From Congeria kusceri (Eukaryota > Mollusca > Bivalvia > Myida > Dreissenidae): a stretch of DNA of 64,000 nucleotides. The notes below the pieces were generated by a model. It was not told where the DNA came from. It ran no database searches and saw nothing but the letters and a program-made list of their open reading frames with translations. Both the position numbers and the translations under genes were made by a program. Position 1 is the first letter of the stretch. Every line of letters starts with the position of its first letter. Of this stretch, positions 36,825 to 48,599 are shown piece after piece. The DNA lies in the NCBI GenBank assembly GCA_027627225.1, contig JAPFQT010000387.1, positions 62,001-126,000 of the forward strand, written 5' to 3'.

Positions 36825-38250
36825 CAAGAGAAAAGAAACTAGACGTGTCACAGACATGGATGCCACCATGACACATGTTTGGACACAGACAAAGGGCATT
36901 TTGCCAACACTAATATTTGCTTCCACAAATGTATTTATATATATTTTTTCTATAATGGAAAAAGTGACAAAGGGACTTCATTCTGCCAAAATTGCTTGCA
37001 GATAAAATTCCTTCCTTTATGACCACGTTAAGGATCTTCTGCTGTGAAAGTTTGACAAAAATCTGCAAGGCAGTAAAAGAGGAGATGAGCCCACAACATT
37101 TTGGAAGTATATATTCAATAGTGGAAAACTAGACAATCTGTCCACAGACAGATGCTCCCACCTATGCAGCTTGTTCTAAATGGCCCCGCTTTGTCTATAT
37201 GCATACAAATTATTCCTTATTATGAATTTTCCTTTTATATCGTACTTTCTGCTTATTCTGTGAAGTAAGTTGACGTATTACAAATTTCCAATCAATAGTT
37301 TTAGTCTTGACAAAAAATCTTCATGTCGTAACATTTATACATTTGACCTTGGACCTAGGGATCTGGTTCCTGCACACTACAAACAGTCTCACCATGCTTA
37401 AATATTGTGCCATGTTATTTAAAATTCCTTCACTGGTGGACAAAATGATGCTCTGGACAGGGTCTATGGCTTAAATTCTTATATTTGACATGTGACCTTT
37501 AAGGATGACCATGACCTCTTAATTAGGGACATGGTTCTTGCACGCGACACACCATCTCAACATGCTTAGCACTTCTGCCAAGTTATTTGATGCAATTACC
37601 CGCTGGACACAATTCTTATATTTGACCTATGACCTTTAAGTGTGACCTTGACCTTGGACCTAGGGACCTGATTCTTGCGTGCGACACACCGTCTCATTAT
37701 GCTTAACATTTCTGCCAATTTATTTGAAAATCCTTCCATGCTGAACCAAATTATACTCCAGACCGAACCTATGGCTGAAATTCTTATATTTGACCTTTGA
37801 CCTTTAAGTGTGACCTTGACATTGGACCTATGGACCTGGTTCTTGCGCACAACACACCATCTCGTCATGTTTAACATTTCTGCCCCCCCCCACCACCAAA
37901 GGTGAACAAAATCCCTTTCTTAAGGATCACCTTCACATTAATGTTCTCCAGCTATGAAAGTTGAGCGAAATCCGCCCTGCAGTTAAAGAGGAGTTTAGTC
38001 CACAAAATGTTGATTAGTATATATTCTTTAGTGGAATAAATGACAATTTGCCATAATTCTGGCAAAATTTGTCGAAGGCAAATATCCTTCCTTTACAATC
38101 ACCTAAACATTAAGGTTATTCACCTGTGAAAGTTTGAGCAAAATCCGCCTAGCAGTTAACGACGAGTCCACAAAATTTCTAGAAGTACGGACGGACGTAT
38201 GGACAGAGAAGTGCAATGCTTAATGCCTCCGTTTTGTGCGAGCATTAAAA
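36825..38250. mobile_element. Pearl-like element, GACCTTTGACC-unit family
   Basis: The left end is AAGAAACTAGACGTGTCACA. Internal units carry TTCTTATATTTGACCT, TGACCTTTAAGTGTGACCTT and CGACACACC(A/G)TCTC. The right end is TACGGACGGACGTATGGAC and then AATGCCTCCG...GCGAGCATT. The junctions agree with the uninterrupted paralog at about 25.05 kb. Confidence 0.75.
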
Positions 38251-38555
38251 AATGCTTTGGAACTGAATTTCTAAATTTGAAGTTATACTTAGAAGTACTC
38301 TATTTTATTTTACCTTCTACTGATTTCAGTATCTATAACTGAACCATCAAATATAGTCGTCATCAGCAAATTATGCACCAATGCAAGAGTAGAATAAAAC
38401 AGATAAATAACCAACACAATTCAGACAGGCGAAGGCATGAGCAAACCCAGTACAATACACTTAACACTGTACTATGAACATTGAACACTTTCCAAATAAA
38501 AGTTAAACCTTGTTATTTTAAAGCAGTAAATGAGACATAATAATACCTATTCCAA

Positions 38556-39296
38556 CTAGAGCTTTGTCACAGGAGTGGCAGCGGGCCCCGAATGATAGCA
38601 TGTTTGAAGGTGACGAACCAATTTTCTATTTTAAGTAACGGTGACCTTGACCTTGATCCCACCCACCCCCTATGCAATCCCATGCGATCTCTTGATAAAA
38701 GGTATCTATGTATGAAGTTGCATTACAATACCTCAATTAGCTCTCGAGTAATTGAGCGGAAACCGTTTTTCTATTTTTTATAACGGCCACCTTAACAGTG
38801 ACCCCATTAACCTCCTATGTAATCTCAAGACAGATCTCGATATAAGGTATCTATGGATGAAGTCTCATTAAAATATTTCAATTCGTTCTCAAAAAGTTGA
38901 ATCCGCCTAAAAATGAAAAATTAACAAAGGGCGATAACTCCAGAATTATGAGGTGCAGAGTAACTGTTCTTGTGCACTGCACTTTTCCTCAATGAGATCT
39001 ATCCACCTATGAAGTTTCAATTTAATGCCTCCTATAGTCTAAGAGTTATGCTCCAGGCAAAAACAAAGTATGAAAAATTAACAAAGGGCAATAACTCCAG
39101 AACCATTAAGTGCAGAGTAAAGGTTCTTGTGCACTGCATTTCTTCTTAATGAGATCTATCCACCCATGAAGTTTCAAATTAATAGCTGAAACGGTTTTGA
39201 AGTTATGAAAGAAAAACAAAAAATATGTTTCATGGACCGACGGACAGACAGGGTGATTACTATAGGGCACCTGCACAAAATGTGCGGGGCCCTAAT
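38556..39296. mobile_element. Pearl-like element, chimeric units
   Basis: The left end is CTAGAGCTTTGTCACAGGAG. The first two units are of the CCTATGCAATCCCATGCG / AAGGTATCTATG family. The next two carry GGGCAATAACTCCAGAA and CACTGCACTTTTCCTC, as in 29003-29563. The right end is GGACCGACGGACAGACAGGG and the stem-loop AGGGCACCTGCAC / GTGCGGGGCCCT. Confidence 0.7.
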
Positions 39297-39627
39297 TAAC
39301 ATCTTCAAATTTACTGAAGATCCTGAAGATGCATATATTGCAAACATGTTTGAGATAACTACAACAAACAGAATGCATTTGCTTTCGGCAAACATGCAGT
39401 GCACGAAGAGTTATTATGACTGGACACAAAAGAATTCTCAAATACATGTTCAGAATTATAAAAAGAGAAATTGAAAAGTCTGCTCAACCCATACAAAGTG
39501 TTGTATTTAAGTGGTCAACAAAAACATATGAGAGAGCAAATTTGTTATCACAAACTTGAAAGACTGTGCAGGATCTTAAAAATTTTGCAGATAATGTGTC
39601 AGGTCGGACCAGCACTGTACACAAATA

Positions 39628-40138
39628 ATACTTGGGCCAACCTTAACAAATTGTTTGTTTGCCATTGCCTACACAAGGTTGCTGGTAAAGGCTAGGTAGG
39701 CAAAATATTTTTTTTTAATGCAAATTCATTAATGATCCATTAAGCGTCAAAATATAGCGCGTAACACAGACTTTGCTTTTGATAATATAATCAAGTGTCT
39801 GTTGATAAAGAGAGCTTGCTAGCAATCTTCTTGAATTAGACAATAAATGCTGATGTTCGTTGTTTTCAAAAGTTTAATAAAACATTATTAGAATTGCAAT
39901 TTGATATGGCCTATTATAAGCAATGGTCTAGCTGATACAGTTAATTTATTAATCCAATGGAAAATGACTGTAATGAAAGAAGAGCGAGCTTTTATTTAAC
40001 CCAAAGAAAAAATATAATACTCAGATAACAACAAAAACTGGTTTGATTTAACAAAGAAAGAACTTTTGAGTCGGGACTTTTGAGTCGGGTAGGTAGGCAA
40101 TGGCAAACTAAGTTAATTTTAATGTTGGCCTTGCTTCT
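39628..40138. mobile_element. TIR element with GTTTGCCATTGCCTACC ends, copy 2 (inverted relative to copy 1)
   Basis: The left end is GGGCCAACCTTAACAAATTG then GTTTGCCATTGCCTACAC. The right end is GTAGGTAGGCAATGGCAAAC and then TTGGCC. The interior is the reverse complement of 22692-23206. Related single ends appear at about 40.91 kb (AGGCCATCCTTAAACAATTG) and 25.83 kb. Confidence 0.65.
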
Positions 40139-41857
40139 ATGCATAATGGATTCTTAATTTTTCAAAAATTTTATAGACAATACACGTCTGCAATGTTCAG
40201 AAAATAGAAAATTTTATACTGGCTACAACTGTTTATTAGTTAGAAATAAATTTGAAAATGCTAATATAAATCGAAGGGAAACAACTTAAAATTTATGCAC
40301 ATGTTTACACAATTTTACTACAATCAACATTTATACATTACTACCCCTACTAATAAGGAAATAAGTTGTATTTAACCTAATGACAGGGAGGTAACTCTTG
40401 CCAAACCAAACTCTTCATCCATCTTTAAATTCTGAACTAATTGATTATTTTGTGCTTTTATTGTGCACAATTCACATTGATAACTCTTTCTTTTACTCTT
40501 CTCTTTCCCCTCAGTGTAAATGCATATGAGCCAACCTGGGCTAGGCACACAGGAAAATAGTAACACAGATCTTAATTTAACTGTTATTTAACAATCTACA
40601 TTTTCTGTTGTAAGCAGAGCCCTCCATTATCACCAAGGATTCTTTATTTTAAAACTATTTATAAAGTATGCTTCTTTCAATTCTCAAATCTGTCAAATCT
40701 TAATAAACGCTATTTTATTGCAGTTTCTATATACAATTGTAAAATGGTGAGGATCCATTTATCAATCTCTTAATTTGTACAAAATGTTGTTTTAACTCCA
40801 ATGGGTGGTAAGATTTTAACTCATTTTTTTAACAATAATTTTGACTTAACTATCATTGTTGATCAAGACGTCAATACTTCTGAGTGATAGTGTATATTTT
40901 GAACACTTAGGCCATCCTTAAACAATTGTTTGTTTGAGGTAATGTGAACCAGAATTTTCAAGGTGGGTAGGAAGGTCAATTTATTTTAATTTTTTTGGGG
41001 GGGAGGGATGGGGTATTGGTGGGAACAAATGTAGACGACTCTCAGACGTGGACCAAATTACCTTACCACAAAATACAAGAGCAAATCACATTGGTTAGTG
41101 TATGCCAGTGGCATCAGACCATCGGATTACTAACACTGTTCAGAATTAAGCTTTATTTCTTGAAATTATCAGTTATTAATCTAGATGCGCGCTCTGCGTC
41201 TGGGGCCCATAGATTTCCAATAAGACGCATAGCTTCATCACGTCTGTGTCTGATGGACGCAATAGAATTTGGGAAAAAAATTGAAATGATATCTCGTGAC
41301 TGTCGCTTATATTCCAATATAAATACAAATATAAACTATAGTTGCCACGTCAGTAAAACACCGTGTATAGCGCGCACCCGAATTTTCAAGCAAAAGGGTT
41401 AGGGTTATCATCGTTTCAGCGCTTAAGCTCTGTATGCAAATCTTCTAAATAAGTAAACATGTTACACACAGCCTTGTTTTTGCATTGTTGTCTTACAGGG
41501 GTAATTCCTGTATTTTAATATTAATATCTTAATGTATAGCTATATTTAAATACAGAAGTTTTATTTTACAATCCTAGTATTATATTTTAAATTATCATGT
41601 TTTATATATGTCATTGAGTTCTTTGCTGATAATATCAATTTTAAACGCATAGATTCTTATTATAAGCACTGCACCTGCACTGCAAAGTAATATTATATAT
41701 GTAACTACCGCTTTAACACATGGAAACGAAGTTTTCTATGTGAAGCAACGTGCTCAGAAAATGGTTTTTAACCGACCACGAATGGGTAAGAAGACTAGCT
41801 CAGACTAATCAGTGAATAGTCAAGCTAACATTTCTAAATCAGTAAAAGGGAAACTAC
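40139..41857. other. Intergenic DNA, no confident gene
   Basis: AT-rich. Short open frames on both strands lack splice context or a recognisable domain. 41.15-41.28 kb read on the minus strand gives a compositionally protein-like piece (SIASIRHRRDEAMRLIGNL), but no exon boundaries could be supported. Confidence 0.35.
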
Positions 41858-42035
41858 GGTCGCGGTGGCGTAGTGGATATGGTGTCCGCCTAGCGATCGG
41901 GAGGTCCCGGGTTCGAACCTTACTGGGAGCGTTCTCAAGATCTCCCCCAAAGACACCAAGTACTGGTTCTACCCAGGAAACGGACTCGAGAGTGTCTCTA
42001 TAAGCCTTCGGCTTTCGATGCAATCGAGCTAAAAT
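41858..42035 (+). mobile_element. tRNA-derived SINE, plus strand
   Basis: The tRNA-like head has an A box (GGTGGCGTAGTGGATATGG) and a B box (GGTCCCGGGTTCGAACCTTA). The body is CCCCCAAAGACACCAAGTAC, and the end is ATAAGCCTTCGGCTTTCGAT and CAATCGAGCTAAAATAAAT. The GCCTTCGGC hairpin at the 3' end is characteristic of this molluscan repeat. The head cannot fold as a complete functional tRNA. Confidence 0.75.
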
Positions 42036-42945
42036 AAATAGGTTTAAACTAAAAGGGAAACAACTCCAAATGCACCAAACTTTGCTATCTCAATTTGTAA
42101 AACATTTTGTAAGTTGAGGCAGAGTTTTTTCATCCACTTTAAGCAATATCTTTATGAAACTTGTATACATTGTTTATACACTTTTCATGCTGAAGACTTG
42201 AATATGTCATTACCATGCCTATACATATGATTTTTTTTTTATCCCTAAACAAAGCACATTTTATACAACATATATTAGACGGTTTACGCAACAAGCAGTT
42301 AATATATGCATATTTATTATAAAAAAAGTCAACAAAATCTGTTTTGAAGGCCATGTGTTGTATCATCAATGCAAGCCACACTTGTTATTTGTCGTGACAG
42401 ACTGAAATAAAATTGTATTTCTGTGTGCAAATTACGTAGATTTTTCTTGTTTAGGATAATAACAAGTTAATATGTAACTGACTAAACTCTTACAATATTT
42501 TAAGTATTCTACATATATTGGGAACACACTTTAAGGTGTATCTAAAAGGTCTTTCACTTGACAAGATTTTATGGACAAATGAAAGAAATATGCAAACATT
42601 TATTAGACACGTTTTGAAATATTGACTATCAGCCGTTTTTAGTAGGATGCTGAGCGTTTTATTAGCAGGGACCCTTTTAATGTATGTCCATGTAGGTCTA
42701 TTGTGTAATTTGGTTGAATATTTCCTAGAAGTTTATGAAGAGATACATGTATGCACTGATGCAGGTACGCACATACAACGGGACAAAATGCCGTTGTATT
42801 AGCTTTTTTTGTTGTTTAAGAACAATCATCATTTGAAATAGATAAAATTATAAAGCGTTTAAAATGCCTTTTCGTGGTATTTGGGAAAAACTCCTGTATC
42901 AATTACATAGCGTTAAAATTCACTTTGATATTTGTAAGTCCAGAT

Positions 42946-43012
42946 TGCCGACTGGCTAAGGCGCCAGTCTGTTTTTATCCAGACGGTCGCAGGTTCAAGT
43001 ACTGGCAAAGAG
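42946..43012 (+). other. tRNA-Leu-like relic
   Basis: GCCGACTGGCTAAGGCGCCA resembles the D arm of tRNA-Leu, followed by an anticodon-stem-like GTCTG...CAGAC and a T-loop GGTTCAAGTA. The acceptor and T stems are mismatched, so it is probably a SINE head or pseudogene. Confidence 0.35.
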
Positions 43013-43204
43013 AAATATTTGAATTAACTAGTTTTTGTTTTTGTTAATCCAGATGCTCTATTTTTTACAGTTAAGATGTTGAAAGCATTTTTCAAAAATA
43101 CGAAAATCTGTGAAAAAGGACAACATGCACACTGAGAAAAGTAAAGTTCATGGCACAACTCACTTAAAATTGTTCGCCTGGAACTTGCCAATAGTATGCG
43201 CAAT

Positions 43205-44256
43205 GAAGTTTGGTACTGGCCTTCTTTAGACCAAGTTTGGTACTGGCCTTCTTTAGACCAAGTTTGATACTTGCCTTCTTTAGACCAAGTTTGGTACTTG
43301 CCTTCTTTAGACCAAATTTGGTACTGGCCGTCATTAGACCAAGTTTGGTACTGGCCGTCATTAGACCAAGTTTGGTACTGGCCGTCATTAGACCAAGTTT
43401 GGTACTTGCCTTCATTAGACCAAGTTTGGTACTTGCCTTCTTTAGACCAAATTTGGTACTTGCCGTCATTAGACCAAGTTTGGTACTGGCCGTCATTAGA
43501 CCAAGTTTGGTACTTGCCTTCTTTAGACCAAGTTTGGTACTGGCCTTCTTTAGACCAAGTTTGGTACTGGCCTTCTTTAGACCAAGTTTGGTACTTGCCT
43601 TCATTAGACCAAATTTGGTACGGCACTTCATTAGACCAAGTTTGGTACTGGCCTTCATTAGACCAAGTTTGGTACTGGCCTTCTTTAGACCAAGTTTGGT
43701 ACGGCACTTCATTAGACCAAGTTTGGTACTGGCCTTCATTAGACCAAGTTTGGTACTGGCCTTCTTTAGACCAAGTTTGGTACTGGCCTTCATTAGACCA
43801 AGTTTGGTACTTGCCTTCATTAGACCAAGTTTGGTACTGGCCTTCATTAGACCAAGTTTGGTACTTGCCTTCTTTAGACCAAGTTTGGTACGGCACTTCA
43901 TTAGACCAAGTTTGGTACTGGCCTTCATTAGACCAAGTTTGGTACTGGCCTTCTTTAGACCAAGTTTGGTACTGGCCTTCTTTAGACCAAGTTTGGTACT
44001 TGCCTTCATTAGACCAAGTTTGGTACTTGCCTTCATTAGACCAAGTTGCCTTCATTAGACCAAGTTTGGTACTGGCCTTCTTTAGACCAAGTTTGGTACT
44101 GGCCTTCTTTAGACCAAGTTTGGTACTGGCCTTCATTAGGCCAAGTTTGGTACTGGCCTTCATTAGACCAAGTTTGGTACTGGCCTTCATTAGACCAAGT
44201 TTGGTACTGGCCTTCATTAGACCAAGTTTGGTACTGGCCTTCTTTAGACCAAGTTA
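43205..44256. repeat. 27-bp minisatellite, about 39 copies
   Basis: The unit is TTTGGTACTGGCC then TTCTTTAGACCAAG. Variants are TACTTGCC/TACTGGCC, TTCTTT/TTCATT/GTCATT, AAATTTGG and GGCACTTC. One copy at about 44.04 kb is shortened and shifts the frame. Because the period is nine codons, long frames are open on both strands (for example repeats of YQTWSKEGQ, and of FRPSLVLA in the other direction). None has a start, exon boundary or flank that suggests expression as protein. Confidence 0.9.
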
Positions 44257-44566
44257 CTTATGTCATTACAATGCATAATTGTCGTAAAACACATTGCATG
44301 ATGCAAATTGACAACTCACAGTATCAAATGTGGATTCTGTGAGGACTGAACATTTGTGCCCAGTTAAACTTTCTTCCAGTGGCTGCAGAGAATTTATTAA
44401 AAGCGAAATGAAAAATGTAATTAACAAACGACAGAAAACAAACAACTGATGATGGCCAATGACTGACCACAATAGCTCACACCTGAGCATTTCAAGCTCA
44501 TCCTACTATCTTTCAACAGCATGCCACAGAGGCAGGAACTGGATGTTGATTTCAGCGTCATCTTAC

Positions 44567-44671
44567 CTTTGTACAACCACGGGTTGCAATCCTCAACTCA
44601 ACAACTATCCCAACCACAGTCACTTCCACCTAGGCAGGAAGGAGATCGGTACAGGTCCAGTGTCTGGCTCT
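44567..44671 (-). pseudogene. Decayed thrombospondin type-1-like exon, copy 3 (5' half missing)
   Basis: Minus strand: RARHWTCTDLLPA then TAG. It shares the AGAGCCAGACACTGGACCTG core with copy 2, and CCTGCCTAGGTGGAAGTGAC with copy 1. The donor is AAAG|GTAAGATGACG. The half that would carry WSxWSxCSVSCGNGT is absent; the homology begins abruptly at 44671. A second stop (TGA) falls in the SCQVE-equivalent segment. The intron 3' of it (44.32-44.50 kb) is homologous to 5.05-5.34 and 6.78-7.10 kb. Confidence 0.5.
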
Positions 44672-44750
44672 GAATATATACATGTGTACAACATATAAAT
44701 AGTGCGCTGATCTGGTTGATGTGTTTGTAAGTATATACGGACTATTAGGT

Positions 44751-44846
44751 TAGTGTTAAATATAAAGAAGTTTATCTAGCGAGGCTCGAGGCAAGCGCTT
44801 CCGATGTCCCAGCTGAGCAAGATAAACTTCTCAATATTCAACACTA
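44751..44846. mobile_element. Small foldback element
   Basis: The left arm TAGTGTTAAATATAAAGAAG plus TTTATCT pairs with a right arm whose complement is TAGTGTTGAATATTGAGAAG plus TTTATCT (24 of 27 bases). The loop is about 42 bp. No coding capacity. Confidence 0.6.
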
Positions 44847-45580
44847 CTCCTAGTATTCTATTTATCCCATCATTTTTTCTTCCAAACTATATAAAACAAA
44901 TGTTGAATAAAATGTGGAATTCATTAACGAGTAGAACAACTACTTTTACTAGTGTTTTAATACAAAATGAATGAATTGTAATAAAGAAGTAGTCCCAAGA
45001 TTCTAGAAATACAATAAACAAAACTTAGGCTGTTAACAGGTTTTACTGTTAACGTTTGTGTTATTACTACAAAATATAATCTAATAGTTTTTTACAATAA
45101 AAGGGACCTTTAAAGTCAACAAAGACACAACTGTGTAATGATCCTTACAAGTTATGATCTATAAATAAGTCAATACACAATAAATGACCATGAACTTTCT
45201 GCTCGTTTTCTAAAACTTGGAAACGAAATGCATGTGTGACTGCAAATTTAATCTGATTGTTTCATAAAACATGTTTGCGTATTTTACATACAATTTATGT
45301 AAATTATCATCAAATGACTGACCAGAAAATGTGATTGGCAAAACTAAACATTGCGACTGTATCGTGTACAGAATAGAAAACATAGTCCGTGTATGCGAAA
45401 AGTATATTTTCACACTGTGGAAATACAGCTGAGTTTATCCCTGGGGCTATTATTTCGTCAATGATGGGATAAAATAATAAATAGAGACTTCCACAAAATT
45501 TGTTAGGATTATGCAAGTACTTAACAGGTCACCTTTAGTCCTAGAGAGAAGTGTTCCCCTATCAAACAAAGGCAGCTTTA

Positions 45581-46228
45581 AGGCCTTGTCATACTGTGTC
45601 GATTTTGAGCTTCGAGTTCTGGCGAGTTATAACTGGCCATAAAGTGGACGAGTTGGTTGCGGAATTGTTTCAAGGTAAATTTGTTCGAGTTCTCTTCAAC
45701 CTTTACACGACATTGACAGGACACAAGTATGATACTCACATTTTATCATGAGTTAAGCCGAGATATTCGTACGATGTCTTTTTAACAATCAAAGACTTGT
45801 CTTCAAAAATGTACGTGTGCGGACGAGTCTGCATGACTTGTGAGGACATGAGTAAGAGTTTATGGCAACATTTTGCAGGAAACGAAATTGCAGATGTCGA
45901 AGGCAAGTCTCCCAAACTGGCAGCAAACTCGTAATATGTCATAGAACTATAATATATGGTGACACGCTACGACAAGGGAAGACATGTCTACGGAATGTGT
46001 TCGAGAGTGTGCGCGAGATTCCTTCGACATGTCTTCGATAGGAGTACGAGAATAAAAGTCACAGAGAGGCTGTTTAAAATTATTGCCACTACTTGGTGAG
46101 TTCTCGCGACTTAAGAAGACATCACTGCGACAAAGAACGATACAAGATCTACACGACACCAGGCGAGTTGTGGCAAGTTACAACTGTGCGATCTCGTAGC
46201 TCAAATTCACCACAGTGTGACGGGGCCT
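45581..46228. mobile_element. PIF/Harbinger-like non-autonomous element, TTA target duplication
   Basis: The left end is AGGCCTTGTCATACTGTG and the right end CACAGTGTGACGGGGCCT, inverted with few mismatches, flanked by TTA at 45578-45580 and 46229-46231. A 3-bp TWA duplication and GGCC-rich ends are typical of PIF/Harbinger. The length is 648 bp with no transposase. It interrupts decayed TSP1 unit 3. Confidence 0.75.
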
Positions 46229-46465
46229 TTACTGGTAAGCCACATTTACCCATATAACAGACATATGATCTGACATATACATCTTTCAATTAAATAAATA
46301 ATTAATAATCAACCATTTACATCACTGCTTCAAAATCATCATCTGCAAATTATTGTCTTTATTTTCAAATTATAAGCAGTCTGCAATGTTTCCATGACCA
46401 TAACGGATTTCTTCGGCACACTTATTAACTTAGTAAACAATGATGTCACTCTGTATTGCAAGGTT

Positions 46466-48079
46466 AAAACAAGTGCTGTTGGAGGACAGAGCGCTCGACT
46501 TTGCTTGTGCTTGTCATAGTTACTGGCATATTTTTTCTTAAACAAAAAATAAGGAAATTCCACGAAAACCAATTTTTTAAAAGGAAATGCTTCCAAGTCA
46601 GCACATCAATAAAATTTTTAGTAATGGTGAACCTGACCTTGACCCCACCTACCCCATATGCAATCCCAAGCGAGGTCTTGATATAAGGTATCTATTTATT
46701 AAGTTTCATTAAAAATCTCCATGTCTTCTAAAGCTTAAGAACGTAAACTGTTTGTCTGTTTTTAGTAACGATGACCTCGACCCCACCCCATATGCAATCC
46801 CAAGCGAGGTCTAGATAGAATGTATCAATGTATGAAGTTTCATGAAAATATCTCAATGTGTTCTCAAGCTATTGAGCAGAAACCATTTCTTATTTTTAGT
46901 AACGGTTACCTCAACTTTGACCCCGCCCACCCTATATGCAATCCCAAGCGAGGTCTCAAAATAAGGTATCAATTAAGTTTCATAAATATATCTCAATGCA
47001 ATATTAAGTTCTTCAGCGGAAACCGTTTTTCTAGTTTAAGTAACAGTGACCTTAACCCCACCCACCTCATATGCAATCCCAAGCGAGGTCTTGATATAAG
47101 GTATCTATGTATACAGTTTCATTAAAATATCTCAATGCGTTCTCACGTTATAGAGCGGAAACCGTTTTTGTATTTTAGTAACAGTGACCTTGACCTTGAC
47201 TGTATACGCTATCCCAAGAGAGGTCTCGATATAAGGTATCTATGTATTAAGTTTCATTGAAATATCTCAATGCGTTCTCAAGTTATTGAGCAGAAACTGT
47301 TTTCCGATTTTTAGTAACAGTGACCTTGACGACACCCATCCCATACGCAATCCCAAGCGAATGTTTGATATAAAGCTTCATTAAAATATCTTAATGTGTT
47401 CTCAAGTTATTCAGCGGAAAAAACTATTTTCTATTTTTAGTAACAGTGACCTTGACCCCACCTTCACATATGCAATTCCAAGCGAGGTCTCTATATAATG
47501 TATCTATGTATTAAATTTCATTAAAAAATCTGAATGTGCTCTCAAGTTATTGAGCGGAAACCGTTTTTCTATTTGTCGTAACAGTGACCTTTACCCCACC
47601 CACCCCAAGTGAGGTCTTGATATAAGGTATGTACGTATTAAGTTTTATTACAATATCTCAATGCGTTCTCAAGTTATTCAGCAGAAACCGTTTTTCTATT
47701 GTTAGTAACAGTGACTTTGACCCTGAACCCACACATCCCATATGCAATGCCAAGCGAGGTCTATGATGGAAGTTTCATTAATCTGTTCTCGAGAAATGAA
47801 AAGTTGAGAAACGAGTTTACTGAACATTTTTAACCTGTCCAAATAGCTTATATGTAAAATATGTAAGTGTGCCCATAATTTTGACAAATTTCAAATTAGA
47901 GTTACCAAACTTGGCGTATAGGTTCATTTTAACGTGGGGAAAATTTTTTTTAGTTTGAATGAAATCCCTCAAACAATTCCTGAGAAACAAGCTTAATACC
48001 GAAAAACTTTAACCTAGCTTAGACGCCGACGCCGGGGCGAGTAGAACAGCTTGACTTTTCTTCGAAGAGTCGAGCTAAT
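46466..48079. mobile_element. Pearl-like element with about eight CATATGCAATCCCAAGCGAG units
   Basis: The left end is ACAAGTGCTGTTGGAGGACA, GAGCGCTCGACTTTGC. About eight units of 145-150 bp carry GTGACCTTGACC, CATATGCAATCCCAAGCGAG, TATAAGGTATCTATGTAT and TTATTGAGCGGAAACCG. Then comes a segment with TTACCAAACTTGGC and AAACTTTAACC. The right end is GCCGGGGCGAGTAGAACAGC and the stem-loop CTTGACTTTTC / GAAGAGTCGAGC. A sister copy lies at 49785-52995. Confidence 0.8.
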
Positions 48080-48137
48080 AACTTTACATGCTGACAGATA
48101 AGGCATTTATACATTGAGTTGTATAATTTTTAACTAC

Positions 48138-48224
48138 CTGTGTGAGTTGCCAGGCCAGTTTCACGCTGCTGAACAGTCGGTCTGTTACCGAGAGCATAGT
48201 GTCCTCTTCCTTGGTCTCTCTAGC
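48138..48224 (-). pseudogene. Unidentified exon remnant B, copy 3
   Basis: Minus-strand open segment ARETKEEDTMLSVTDRLFSS continuing VKLAWQLTQ, between acceptor GTCATTGCCAG and donor CACAG|GTAGTT. It aligns with 7617-7734 but is 31 nt shorter through internal deletions, so the two cannot both keep the ancestral frame. It lies upstream, in transcript order, of the TSP1-like exon at 44671-44567. No domain was recognised. Confidence 0.45.
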
Positions 48225-48443
48225 CTGGCAATGACATACCGATAGATATGATGAACATTGACACGTATTTGCAAACCCTGAGTACATATTGAAATTTGTT
48301 TAATGACTCTCGTTTAATGTTTAATATCACTACTATATATCTTTTGACAGATCATTCTATATTTTCTATAGATGTAAAATAAATGTGAGCAATACATGAC
48401 AGCGTGTTTTGAACCTAACTTGAAAATGATGCTGCACACTCAC

Positions 48444-48588
48444 TACTGTTTGATGGAGACTCTGATGGGCCCATGTTTGGCCTCTTTATTGCCAGTCACC
48501 ATTTCCTGCTGGACAATGGCTGCATTCATGGTGGACAACTGTGTCAACACCTTGACAGAAGACTTGTAGTTTTTTCTCACCTCCACGT
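48444..48588 (-). pseudogene. Candidate exon A upstream of exon B
   Basis: Minus strand, acceptor TTATATTGCAG before 48588 and possible donor GTGAGT after 48444. One frame is open: VEVRKNYKSSVKVLTQLS, then TMNAAIVQQEMVTGNK and AKHGPIRVSIKQ, followed by TAG at the exon end. Direct splicing to exon B at 48224 would create a stop or a frame mismatch, so the pair is either broken or one boundary is wrong. The composition looks protein-like. The family was not recognised. Confidence 0.35.
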
Positions 48589-48599
48589 CTGCAATATAA

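Noticed and set aside
37596..37877. 93-codon minus-strand frame
   Set aside because: It lies in pearl-like tandem units and repeats with them, so it is incidental.
41160..41280. Minus-strand piece reading SIASIRHRRDEAMRLIGNL
   Set aside because: It looks protein-like in composition, but no splice sites, start or family could be supported.
43024..44342. Long overlapping frames on both strands as genes
   Set aside because: All derive from the 27-bp minisatellite. Mutually overlapping frames in both directions indicate period effects, not coding selection.
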